Assembly: GCA_036273855.1 (NCBI GenBank)
Contig: DASUGU010000130.1
Location: 62,001-126,000 of the forward strand
DNA: 64,000 nt
Direction: 5' to 3'
Source: DATEPR01 sp036273855
GTDB lineage: Bacteria > Actinomycetota > Actinomycetes > Mycobacteriales > Pseudonocardiaceae
Positions 15,425 through 22,978 of the stretch are shown in pieces (position 1 is the stretch's first letter; each line of letters opens with the position of its first letter). A program made the translations under genes and the position numbers. A model generated the notes under the pieces. That model was not told where the DNA came from. It saw only the letters and a program-made list of their open reading frames with translations, and did not search any database.

Positions 15425-15706
15425 CGGGTCGCTCGCGCTCTGTTCACTGTGGAATGTGGGTCCGTAGACGGGGACAGTCGGGGCGGTAACCCCGCGCGGG
15501 TCCCCGACGTGTCCCCGCCTACGGATGGTGGCTCGTTGTCCGTCTACGCCCCTTTTTCACCCACAGGCCCCGTAGCGGGGGCCACGCAGACGGCCAGGAG
15601 CCACCGGACCGCCGGTATGCGGGGGAGGTAGGCGTGCCCGCATGCCCGGCGGTGGATCTTTTCCGCTTATCGAGTTGTCAAGCAACGCGAACGCGGACTT
15701 ATCCGG
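15425..15706. repeat. Non-coding stretch with a long hairpin and a direct repeat
   Basis: A long imperfect stem is formed by 15462-15483 and 15502-15524 (CCGTAG, CGGGGACA and GTCGGGG pair with their complements). TCACTGTGGAATG occurs twice, at 15434-15446 and 15707-15719; the second copy is the end of the adjacent gene. The repeat suggests a deletion or duplication end point, and the stem may be a terminator or structured RNA for the upstream minus-strand genes. Confidence 0.5.
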
Positions 15707-16174
15707 TCACTGTGGAATGGCTACCCGTAGGAAGCCGCTTTCATCGGTATTGATCATGAGTAACTGGCCCACCATGGCGGCCTCCACTGGCACATTCATG
15801 GGTGGATGTGCACAGTAACGTCGACCGTAGCTCGGCTCAATCTCGTAGACATTGCCCGAGTAGCCATGGGCGATCTCATACAGACCGCCCTGTGAACCTC
15901 TCACGCGGAAACACAAGTGTGCCCGGTAGTGCTCGACTTGCATCGGGGACAGCAAGCGCCGCAAGAGTTGTTCGGCCTGGCGTTGCGCATGTTCCCGCGA
16001 CGCCCGGTGTTCCGCGTACTGCCGTTGCACCTGGACGTCGATCCCCGACCACACTTCGGGGTGCCCCACCGCAGTCACGAACCGGTGGGTGTACGCGCGG
16101 GCGAGGTGTTCCACCACATCGGCTGGCACAACCCGATTGGCGTACATCTCGCCCCAGCCCGACCACTCCACCAC
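15707..16174 (-). CDS. Unknown actinophage early protein, 155 aa
   Basis: Start at 16174, 3 nt after the previous stop. The C-terminal half has a beta-rich pattern seen in a family of actinophage and plasmid proteins: CFRVRGSQGGLYEIAHGY, GNVYEIEP, RRYCAHPPMNVPVEAAMVGQ. The N-terminal half is a long helix with many charged residues (EHRASREHAQRQAEQLLRRL). No biochemical role is known to me. Confidence 0.65.
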   Translation of the reverse strand: MVEWSGWGEMYANRVVPADVVEHLARAYTHRFVTAVGHPEVWSGIDVQVQRQYAEHRASREHAQRQAEQLLRRLLSPMQVEHYRAHLCFRVRGSQGGLYEIAHGYSGNVYEIEPSYGRRYCAHPPMNVPVEAAMVGQLLMINTDESGFLRVAIPQ

Positions 16175-16177
16175 GGC

Positions 16178-16462
16178 TCAGCCGCCCTGGAGAGGCCGGG
16201 ACACGGTTACGTTCCGTGCCGCCGGGTCGAACGTGCGAATCTGTTCGTGGGTGTCGCCGTCCGACGTGTACGCCATACACCCCTCGGACAGGCATTGGTC
16301 GAACTCGGTGCGGGCCGCTTGCACTGCCGCGGTGTCATCGGCGGTCCAGGTCAACTCCCGGGCGCCGGGGAGCACCGTCATCGTGTGCGTGTCCACGGTG
16401 GACGCGGCCTCTGTCGGTGACTCAGTCGACCCTATCGCGGGTCGGTCGTCGAGGACGGTCAT
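16178..16462 (-). CDS. Small acidic actinophage protein, 94 aa
   Basis: ATG 16462. After a disordered, Thr/Asp-rich N-terminus, the sequence AARTEFDQCLSEGCMAYTSD followed by IRTFDPAARNVTVSRPLQGG matches a small family found in many actinobacterial phages and integrative elements, next to the gene family that follows here. Probably a virion-assembly or early accessory protein; function unknown. Confidence 0.7.
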   Translation of the reverse strand: MTVLDDRPAIGSTESPTEAASTVDTHTMTVLPGARELTWTADDTAAVQAARTEFDQCLSEGCMAYTSDGDTHEQIRTFDPAARNVTVSRPLQGG

Positions 16463-16589
16463 GTCCGATTTCCTTTCCCCTGTTGCGTTTACTCGTCGCC
16501 CGGTGTCGGCTACGCGAACGCATGTCGCGTAAACGGTGCCGACCTCGGACTGCGCCGTTGTCAGGGTCGCCGCGTGCGGTGGTGAACAT
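16422..16589 (-). CDS. Possible small basic peptide (weak)
   Basis: 55 aa from ATG 16589 with a very good ribosome site (GGAGAG, 9 nt upstream). It is Arg-rich (RGRHRLRDMRSRSRHRATSK) and overlaps the start of the next gene by 41 nt in another frame. The strong Shine-Dalgarno sequence is the main evidence; the signal may instead serve a leader for the downstream gene. Confidence 0.3.
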   Translation of the reverse strand: MFTTARGDPDNGAVRGRHRLRDMRSRSRHRATSKRNRGKEIGHDRPRRPTRDRVD

Positions 16590-16703
16590 GGACGGTCACT
16601 CTCCTTTCCGCGTCGAGCGCCGGGGCCGGGGGCGGGTGCGTGGAAGGCTGGCGAGCAACACGCACCCTCACGACCCCCGGCCCAGCGGTGGCCGGTCGCG
16701 CAG

Positions 16704-16961
16704 TCACGCGCGTTTACCCGGCCAGGCGGGCGTCAGAGGCATCACAACAGCTCCGTGGGCCTCTGCGCCCGGGTCTGCGGGTGGAACGGTGGGCGGGGCA
16801 GTCAGCTCGGCGAGCTGCCGCGACAGTCGATCGACCCACCAGGTGGTTGCCGACAACGACGCCAACGTGATTCCCACCGCTGCCCGTGCCGCCGACACGC
16901 TCACGGTGAGCGTGCACAGTCGGCAGAGCTGTAGCGCGGTGCGCGACTGTGGGCCGGTCAC
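16704..16961 (-). CDS. Small membrane protein, 85 aa
   Basis: GTG 16961 overlaps the TGA of the gene before it (GTGA). One hydrophobic stretch of modest strength (residues 15-40, LCTLTVSVSAARAAVGITLA) is followed by a helix with RLSRQLAEL and a Pro-rich tail. No family recognised. Part of the run of overlapping genes from 17.9 to 16.7 kb. Confidence 0.5.
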   Translation of the reverse strand: MTGPQSRTALQLCRLCTLTVSVSAARAAVGITLASLSATTWWVDRLSRQLAELTAPPTVPPADPGAEAHGAVVMPLTPAWPGKRA

Positions 16962-17314
16962 CGTTTCCCCTTTCGCTGGCGTCGAGCAGGCGTCGCCGCG
17001 TCGGCGCCGAAAATGGATTGGATCAAGTACCGGCGAGCCTCGGACCGTTTCGGCGATTCGTCCCGCGAACACCGGTAGCCCTCCGGGTAGTGATACACCG
17101 AGGGGAGGGATTCCCATCGCGCGTTCACCCGGTCGACGCGGACCGTTTCACACACGGGACAGACTCTCGGCCGGAAGTAGACCCGTTGCGGCCCGCTTCC
17201 ATCGATCCGCCAGTCCTGGCGCTGCGTGGGTGGCCACGGGTGCCCGTCCGCCCGGCAGTCCACGTATGCGTAGCGACCCAGGAAGGTGTCGACGTCGAAC
17301 GTTGCGGCGGTCAT
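16958..17314 (-). CDS. Zinc-finger-like phage protein, 118 aa
   Basis: ATG 17314 overlaps the stop of the Lsr2-like gene (ATGA). The pattern YAYVDCRADGHPWPPT, later VCPVCETVRVDR, then YHYPEGYRCSRDESPKRSEA, is typical of small actinophage proteins with a CxxC knuckle and a YxYPxGY segment. Likely zinc-binding; function unknown. Confidence 0.65.
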   Translation of the reverse strand: MTAATFDVDTFLGRYAYVDCRADGHPWPPTQRQDWRIDGSGPQRVYFRPRVCPVCETVRVDRVNARWESLPSVYHYPEGYRCSRDESPKRSEARRYLIQSIFGADAATPARRQRKGKR

Positions 17315-17913
17315 GCGACCCCCGCCACAGTCTTAGATCGGGTCGGCTTCCGGCCTGGTGCAGTGCGTCTGCCGGCACGACGTTTGGTGTGGTCGGAGAA
17401 CGGTGGTGTGGCCATGCCCAAGGCGCCCTGCGTGTCGCCCTCGGCCTCGTCGGCGGCGGTCTCCTGCTCGATGTCGGGCTCGTCGTCTCTGTCGGGCTTG
17501 CGGTGCTTCGTGTGAGTGCGTTCCCACCACTTGGCGTACAACGCACGGGGTAGCCGACCCCGGTCTCCCAACGACGGCCACCCGTTGCGCAGGCCCCACT
17601 CCCGGATCTCCTGGCGCATCTCGTGGTAGCGCTGCTGTTCCGCGTCCGACGCGTCCTCGGGTGTACGCCACCACTCGTGGGTCGGCATGGTCTCGACCTG
17701 ATCCGCCGGGCGCTGAGTCCGCTTGGGGACCGCCTTCGGCGTGGACCCGTGCTTGCGGGCGTGTTGGACCCACCACCCGATCTCTGCTTTCAGTTCCTCG
17801 GCGTGGTCGGCATTGAGATCGATGTCGTACCAGCGACCGCCGAGTCCGAACTGGACTGTTTCGGCCGCGTCGGATTCGTCGAGGTCGTCGACGACGCGTA
17901 CCACCTGTACCAT
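17311..17913 (-). CDS. Lsr2-like nucleoid protein, long form
   Basis: 200 aa. The N-terminal 50 residues match the Lsr2 dimerisation domain (VVDDLDESDAAETVQFGLGG, then YDIDLNADHAEELKAEI). The region around residues 105-135 resembles the Lsr2 DNA-binding domain (IREWGLRNGWPSL, DRGRLPRALYAKWWE) with an RGR core. A basic C-terminal tail (KRRAGRRTAPGRKP) is extra. Lsr2 binds AT-rich DNA by an AT-hook-like RGR and silences foreign genes. Twice the usual length (about 110 aa), with the two domains split by a charged linker. Confidence 0.75.
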   Translation of the reverse strand: MVQVVRVVDDLDESDAAETVQFGLGGRWYDIDLNADHAEELKAEIGWWVQHARKHGSTPKAVPKRTQRPADQVETMPTHEWWRTPEDASDAEQQRYHEMRQEIREWGLRNGWPSLGDRGRLPRALYAKWWERTHTKHRKPDRDDEPDIEQETAADEAEGDTQGALGMATPPFSDHTKRRAGRRTAPGRKPTRSKTVAGVA

Positions 17914-17974
17914 CGCGAAAGTGCCCCCGGTTCGTGTCGAGCGTGAATGGGGTGTGGTTCGTGCGTGCTAGGTG

Positions 17975-18313
17975 CTAGGCCGCCGTGACAGTCGTCCGGC
18001 GGCGGTAGCGGTCCACCACGTCGGCGGGAATGCGGCCACGCGGTGCCAGTGCGATCCCTTGTTCCTGCGCCCAGGCGCGGATGGTCTGGGATTCGCTGTC
18101 GGATCGGCGCCGCCGAGGCGTGTTGCCTCCCTTTCCGGGCCGCTCCTTCCGTGCGTGGGCCGTCCACCGCCCGATGTCGGCACGCAGCTTCGCTGCGTTG
18201 TCCGCGCACAGATCAATGGTCCAGTGGACCCCATCCAGGGAGAATGCCAATGTTTCGTCTGCGGCCGACCCATCGACGTCGTCGGTCAGTCGGACGGTCA
18301 CTTCCTGCGCCAT
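17975..18313 (-). CDS. lsr2: Lsr2 family protein
   Basis: 112 aa, the normal size. N-terminal dimerisation domain (VTVRLTDDVDGSAADETLAF, IDLCADNAAKLRADI) and C-terminal DNA-binding domain (IRAWAQEQGIALAPRGRIPA) with the RGR AT-hook motif. It is followed by the longer Lsr2-like gene after 61 nt. A prophage-borne copy may act on host xenogeneic silencing or keep the prophage quiet. A GTTA-N9-TAAC dyad lies 68-84 nt upstream, so it may be under prophage repressor control. Confidence 0.9.
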   Translation of the reverse strand: MAQEVTVRLTDDVDGSAADETLAFSLDGVHWTIDLCADNAAKLRADIGRWTAHARKERPGKGGNTPRRRRSDSESQTIRAWAQEQGIALAPRGRIPADVVDRYRRRTTVTAA

Positions 18314-18380
18314 ACGTCTAATGCTCCCGTGCGGGCTCGCTCTCTCAACGTGGTGCGCACCAGATGTGGCTCGGTGCCCG

Positions 18381-18397
18381 GTTATCGTGTAGTTAAC
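18381..18397. promoter_or_regulatory. Putative prophage operator, copy 2 (GTTA-N9-TAAC)
   Basis: 17-bp dyad followed by CCCCCC, upstream of the Lsr2 gene. Same half-sites, spacing and flank as the sites at 7137 and 20934. Confidence 0.6.
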
Positions 18398-18499
18398 CCC
18401 CCTCTGGGATCGGGCGCCAATCGAGACGCCGGTAAGGGCCGAGATTCACACGACCGGGTGACTGGTGAGTCCACCAGGCCAGCGGCATTGTCGGTGCCA

Positions 18500-18775
18500 C
18501 TAGTCGCGACTCTCCGTTGCGCCACAACGATGATTGCGGGCCTGACCAGGGATTGCCGGGTAGGGCGCCAGGAGTTGACGAAGATAGTCCCGCTGTTGAT
18601 CGGTCAGCGGTGGTGCGTCAGCGACCAGTCGGCGAATGTGTTCCGCTAGGGCGGCGGCGGCATAGTCACGCTTCGCGTTCCGGACCTCGGCGGCGGCATC
18701 CGCTGAATCGTGTCGGCGGGCAGACTTCGCGGCGTTGGCCAGCCGCGAGCGTGCTTTTCGGGCGTGGGCATCCAC
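18500..18775 (-). CDS. Hypothetical phage protein, 91 aa
   Basis: GTG 18775 with AGGGG 8 nt upstream. The first 40 residues are a basic helix (ARKARSRLANAAKSARRHDS). The centre (AAALAEHIRRLVADAPPLTD followed by QQRDYLRQLLAP) matches a common actinophage small-protein motif. Function unknown. Confidence 0.6.
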   Translation of the reverse strand: MDAHARKARSRLANAAKSARRHDSADAAAEVRNAKRDYAAAALAEHIRRLVADAPPLTDQQRDYLRQLLAPYPAIPGQARNHRCGATESRD

Positions 18776-18877
18776 AGGGAGACCCCTCGTGGGCGATGCT
18801 GCCGATCGACGCGCGGAGAGCGTTCGTCCGGCGGTGGCAGCACGGCAACCGTGTCCTCGACTTTACGGGTTGAGGAT

Positions 18878-18918
18878 AGCCCCGGGCAACCGTCCTGGTG
18901 GACGTCTCACCCGGGGCT
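18878..18918 (-). terminator. Terminator after the integrase gene
   Basis: AGCCCCGGG (18878-18886) pairs with CCCGGGGCT (18910-18918), extendable by two more base pairs across a wobble. It sits 16 nt beyond the integrase stop on the minus strand. Confidence 0.6.
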
Positions 18919-18933
18919 GTCTCGCCTGGTCGT

Positions 18934-20514
18934 TCAGGCTGTCGCCGACCCGACGTGCTGTCTCCACGTGATGTCGATGCGACGGTGGTCGAACTGTGCG
19001 CCCGGACGTGAGGGCAACACCGTCACCGTCATCAACGTGGCCAGGACTTCCCGCTGCACCAAGAGCGGCAACCGATCAAACGCCGCCGCGACGTCCCGCG
19101 CGGACAGCAAGGCGACCAGCGGAGAATCCGAGGTCGGAGAAGCCTGCGCCAGCGCCTGGGTGATCTCGACGAGCCGCGCGTTGGCCGCGACCGTGCCGGC
19201 GCGGAGCTGCCCCTGATCGATCTTGCCCAGGACCTTGTCGGCGGCCAACTGATCCAGATTGACGCGGATCGCTGACGCTTCCCGCTGGAGGGCGACCACG
19301 TCCACGCTGCGCCCCCTGGGCGCCGCGAACATCCTGGCAGTGTCCGGCAGAGACAGCCGCTCGACCAGCGTGCGTCGCACGTAATCGTCCAACGCCGCCG
19401 CTGCCCGGGACAGGTGAGACGATGTTTTGCAGCGGTACTTCGGGGCGTTGCTGCTGCCCCGGTGAACCTCCATCGTGGCGCCGCACCCCTCCACCCCGCA
19501 CAGGTACAACCCGGACCCGAGCCACTTCACAGCCCGACCCCGTTGCTCGTTCGTGCGACGCGACGGATCGGTCAGGACGCGTTGCACCGCCCGGAAAATG
19601 TGCAACGGCACAATGGGAGACCAGGGTGCCGCGCAGAATTCCTCGCCCCGGTGGACCAGGATTCCAGCATTCCGCGGCCGTAGAAGGATCTCGCGGAGCA
19701 TCTCGGCGGTCCACGGACTACCGGACGCTGAGGGTAGACCGGCATCCCGCATTTCGGCCGCAATCAAGCGCAGTGACGTGAGCTTCCCCTCACGGCCCGG
19801 TCGCCCGTCAATCGTCAACACCTGATGGGACGCAATCTGAACCACTAGGCATTCGTCCCACCGTTTCGTGACGCCGTCGCTCTCGAACCCGTACGGGCGC
19901 CTGCCACCACCGAACTCACCGCGCCGGGCCTTTCGCGCCCGGCCACGACGAACCCGGTTCGCGATCTTGCGGGACTCCTGATTGGCCTTGTTGATCGCAT
20001 CCCATGCTGCGCCGATCTCCGTGTCCGTGCCACCGTGGGTCAGGTTGAACGCACCCGTGAGCGTGCGAACGTCCAGGCCGTTGGCCTCCACCAGGTCAAT
20101 GAGCCGGCCGCCGTCGAACTGGTCGCGGGTGATCCGGTCACTGTCCTCCGTGACCAGACAATTCGCCTCACCGGAAGCCAACAGTTCCAACACATTGTCG
20201 AAACCGGGCCGGATCACGCGCTTGACAACGGTGCCGTCCGGCAACGTGACCCGCCTGCGTTTGAACGCGGACGCGTTGCGCTGCTTGCCGTTTTTCCGGG
20301 ACAGATCGTTCTCGATAATGACCGTGACGACAGTTCCCCGGAGGTCGTTCTCCACGAAATCCCGCAAGTCCTGTTCGCGGTCGACGAACGTCTCGCCGTT
20401 GCCCTCGGCGTCTAGCTCATCATCGCGCAGATCGGACAGTCGCAGGTAGAGCACACACTCCAGTTGCCTGGTCAGGGTCGCCACAGTGCGGCGGCGGGTC
20501 GCGGCAGCGCTCAC
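18934..20514 (-). CDS. int: Large serine integrase
   Basis: 526 aa. GTG 20514 overlaps the stop of the upstream gene (GTGA), which sets the start; a much longer in-frame extension exists but crosses two other genes. The catalytic domain covers residues 18-170, with Ser27 in YLRLSD as the likely nucleophile and TEDSDRITRD as the conserved Arg motif. A recombinase domain follows (GRRPYGFESDG), then a zinc ribbon (CGVEGC, CKTSSH) and a coiled-coil-like end. Family role: attP x attB recombination in phiC31-type phages. Position next to the junction at about 20,985 fits. Confidence 0.93.
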   Translation of the reverse strand: MSAAATRRRTVATLTRQLECVLYLRLSDLRDDELDAEGNGETFVDREQDLRDFVENDLRGTVVTVIIENDLSRKNGKQRNASAFKRRRVTLPDGTVVKRVIRPGFDNVLELLASGEANCLVTEDSDRITRDQFDGGRLIDLVEANGLDVRTLTGAFNLTHGGTDTEIGAAWDAINKANQESRKIANRVRRGRARKARRGEFGGGRRPYGFESDGVTKRWDECLVVQIASHQVLTIDGRPGREGKLTSLRLIAAEMRDAGLPSASGSPWTAEMLREILLRPRNAGILVHRGEEFCAAPWSPIVPLHIFRAVQRVLTDPSRRTNEQRGRAVKWLGSGLYLCGVEGCGATMEVHRGSSNAPKYRCKTSSHLSRAAAALDDYVRRTLVERLSLPDTARMFAAPRGRSVDVVALQREASAIRVNLDQLAADKVLGKIDQGQLRAGTVAANARLVEITQALAQASPTSDSPLVALLSARDVAAAFDRLPLLVQREVLATLMTVTVLPSRPGAQFDHRRIDITWRQHVGSATA

Positions 20515-20702
20515 GACACACCTCCGGTGGTGGCGAGGTCGGCACACTGACCCGCGCACGCGAACACTTGCGAGCCCGATTCCGACACACCCACCGGCAC
20601 CGACACCGGCCGCGCTTGCCAGTAGTCGGCCCCGCACACCACGCAGGCCCACCCGTCCGCTTGCGCGGTGCTCAGGCCCCGCCACACGATCGGGGTGGTC
20701 AC
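20511..20702 (-). CDS. Small zinc-ribbon protein before the integrase
   Basis: 63 aa, GTG 20702 in a GTGA overlap with the gene before it, and itself overlapping the integrase start by 4 nt. Four cysteines in CVVCG and CAGQC spaced by 26 residues form a probable zinc ribbon. Co-translation with the integrase makes a recombination directionality or control role worth considering, but there is no direct evidence. Confidence 0.6.
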   Translation of the reverse strand: MTTPIVWRGLSTAQADGWACVVCGADYWQARPVSVPVGVSESGSQVFACAGQCADLATTGGVS

Positions 20703-20914
20703 AGTCCACCCCCGAACGTCTCAACGTGGGTGAGCGCCCCGCTGATGTGGACCCAACCCTCGACGGCGTACGCCGCGAACGCCTCGCCGTAGGCGAAGGT
20801 CAGGGCACGGGTGAACGGCACGGCGGCTACGACAGTGACAGCGACGACGACCAGTGCCAGCGTGATCACCACGCCGAGGCGTCTCTCTCCTGCCTTAGCG
20901 ATCTTGACAAGCAT
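20699..20914 (-). CDS. Small membrane protein, first gene of the integrase operon
   Basis: 71 aa, ATG 20914, preceded by AGGGGA. One strong transmembrane segment (LGVVITLALVVVAVTVVAAV) with a short basic N-terminus, then a mixed C-terminus ending FGGGL. No family. The start is 19 nt from a GTTA-N9-TAAC dyad, which probably controls the operon that also carries the integrase. Confidence 0.6.
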   Translation of the reverse strand: MLVKIAKAGERRLGVVITLALVVVAVTVVAAVPFTRALTFAYGEAFAAYAVEGWVHISGALTHVETFGGGL

Positions 20915-20933
20915 GTTTCCCCTGTTCAGGCTA

Positions 20934-20950
20934 GTTAACCAGAGGATAAC
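20934..20950. promoter_or_regulatory. Putative prophage operator, copy 3 (GTTA-N9-TAAC)
   Basis: 17-bp dyad followed by CCCC, between the integrase operon and the attachment junction. Shares half-sites and spacing with the sites at 7137 and 18381. Confidence 0.6.
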
Positions 20951-20980
20951 CCCTCAGAGTCACCATCCTGTGCCACAAAC

Positions 20981-20990
20981 AGGGGTATCG
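20981..20990. other. attR junction of the prophage
   Basis: Reading the interrupted host gene backwards, its frame follows the family consensus as far as GIGKTT (20984-21001) and then changes to unrelated codons with a TAA at 20936. The crossover is therefore within or beside the Walker A codons, about 20981-20990. The exact core cannot be set without the left end. Confidence 0.7.
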
Positions 20991-22918
20991 GCAAGACGAC
21001 GTTGGCTGTGCAGTGGGCGTACCAGGTCCAACATCGCTTTCCCGGCGGCACGTTGTACGCGAACCTGCGTGGCTACGGCGCGGGCGAACCGGCGACTCCC
21101 GGGGAGATCCTGGCCGGATTCCTCGGTGCGCTGGGGATTCCACCGGATCGGATCCCGGCGGACGTGCCGGCGCGGGCCGGGCTGTACCGGTCGGTGCTGG
21201 CGGGGCGGCGGGTGCTGATCGTGCTGGACAACGCCAACGCGGCCGAGCAGGTGCGGCCCCTGCTGCCCGGCGCCACCGGGTTCGTGGTGGTGACCAGTAG
21301 AACCAGCCTGACCGGGCTGGTGATCGGCGAGGGCGCGACCCGCATCACGCTGGACGTGCTCACCGAACACGAAGCACTCGAACTGGTCCGCTCGATCCTC
21401 GGCCCACAGCGGGCCGACGCCGAACCGGAGGTGCTGATCGAGCTGGTCCGGGCGTGCGCCCGACTGCCGCTGGCGCTGCGGATCGCCGCCGGACGTGCCG
21501 CGGCCGATCCGCACCTCACGGTCGCCGAGATCGTGACCGAACTGGGCAGTGGCCGCGACCGGTTGGACGCGTTGACCGTCCCGGACGACCAGCAGCACTC
21601 GGTGCGGGACGTGTTCGACTGGTCCTACCGCAGGCTCACCGATGCGCAGGCGCGGCTGTTCCGCCTGCTCGGCCTGCATCCCGGCCCCGAGATCAGCCTG
21701 CACGCGGCCGCGGCGGCCGCCGGTCTCGACGTGTCCGGCGCGCGCCGGATCCTCGACGCGCTCGCCGACCAGTACCTGATCGAACCGGTGGCCCGGGATC
21801 GCTATCGCCTCCACGATCTGCTGCGCACCTACGCCGCCGAGCGGGTCGAGCAGGACGATTCCGCCGACCGCGACCACGCACGTCGCACCCTGCTGCGGTG
21901 GTACGCCCACCACGCCTGGGTCGCCGGCCGGATTCTGGTCCCGACCCTGGCCGACCGGTACGCGGGATCGGACGTCGAAACGCCGGTGCAGCCGCGGCTC
22001 GAGTTCGCCGGGCCGGACGAGGCGTTCGCATGGGCCAATCTGGAATGCCTCAACGCGGTCGCCGGCATCCGCATCGCCGTCCGGCACGACGTCCTCGGGG
22101 TTGCCGTCGTCCTGTCGGACCTGGCCCTGGCTCCGCTGTCCCTACGGCGACTCTGGGACGACCTGTTCGAGATCTCCCATCTCGGCCTGGCGGCGGCCCG
22201 GCGCCTCGGCGATACCCGGGGCGAATGCCATCTGCTGCACGGCCTGGCCTTCACCCACCGCAATGTCGGTCAGTGGCAGGAATGCGGCGACGTCCTGCTG
22301 GAGGCGTTGCGGGTGGCCGGCGACCTCGGTGACAGCTGGCTGCAGGCACAATCGCTCTACTACCTCGGTGTCCTGTGCATCGACCAAGGGAAACACGCCG
22401 AAGCGGCACAGTATCTGGGACCCGCGCTGCCGCTGAGCTGGGGAGCGCACGGCGGCCAGCTGGAGGGTGACATCGAACTGTACTTCGGTGTCGCGTGCGT
22501 CGGGCTCGGTCGTCACGAGCAGGCCCTCCGGCACGCCGAACGAAGTCTCGAACTGCAACGGCAGGCGGGCAATCCCCACGGCGCGGCGTACGTGCTGCAC
22601 TGCATGGCCAGGGCCCACCAGGGATTGGGCGCCCACCACGACGCGGTCGCCCTGTGCGACGAGGCCCTGCGCAGCGAGACGCCGCTCATCGACCCCAGGG
22701 AGCACGCCGCGATCCTGGACACCCTCGCCACGTCGTTGCAGCACACCGGCGACACGGCACGGGCGATCGCCTGCTGGCGGGAAGCCATGGCCATCTTCGA
22801 ACAGTTCGACGACTCCGCGCGCACGACGAGCCGCCAGCTCGTGCCCCAGCAGCCCGGCGCGAAGGACGGGTCCGGGGATCGGTCGATCACGGTGAACGGT
22901 GGGACGCCGAACGGCTGA
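20984..22918 (+). pseudogene. NB-ARC/TPR regulator truncated by prophage insertion
   Basis: The remaining 644 codons begin at GIGKTTLAVQWA, the P-loop of an NB-ARC ATPase of the AfsR/SARP or XRE-NB-ARC type. They continue through the Walker B-like RRVLIVLDNA, the LPLALRIAAGRA motif, the winged-helix part (FDWSYRRLTDAQARLFRLLG), the RYRLHDLLRTYAAE motif and C-terminal tetratricopeptide repeats. The 5' part, with DNA-binding domain and start, must be at the left end of the prophage. A TTG at 21002 is the only start-like codon, so the fragment is probably not functional while the phage is integrated. Confidence 0.85.
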
Positions 22919-22978
22919 TGACCAACCGCCCGGGTGGAACTACAGTCCTGTTCACCTGTGCGACGACCGGGAGGTTCC

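Larger units (their letters stand above)
1..20990. mobile_element. Right part of an integrated siphovirus (prophage)
   Basis: The block runs from tail genes at position 1 to a large serine integrase whose end of the element abuts an interrupted host gene at about 20,985. It holds a late tail/lysis operon on the plus strand and early/accessory genes mostly on the minus strand, and its base composition is visibly less GC-rich than the chromosome after 21 kb. Capsid, terminase and the left attachment site must lie upstream of the window. Tail, lysis and integrase genes look intact, so the element may be functional; one small HTH gene carries an apparent frameshift. Confidence 0.9.

Noticed and set aside
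15544..15668. Short minus-strand frame reading HAYLPRIPAVRWLLAV
   Set aside because: Looks protein-like but has a stop just upstream and no start codon, so it cannot be called a gene; it may be a remnant.
20930..21010. tRNA gene as the attachment site
   Set aside because: No tRNA arms or TTCRA loop at the junction; the site is inside a protein-coding frame.
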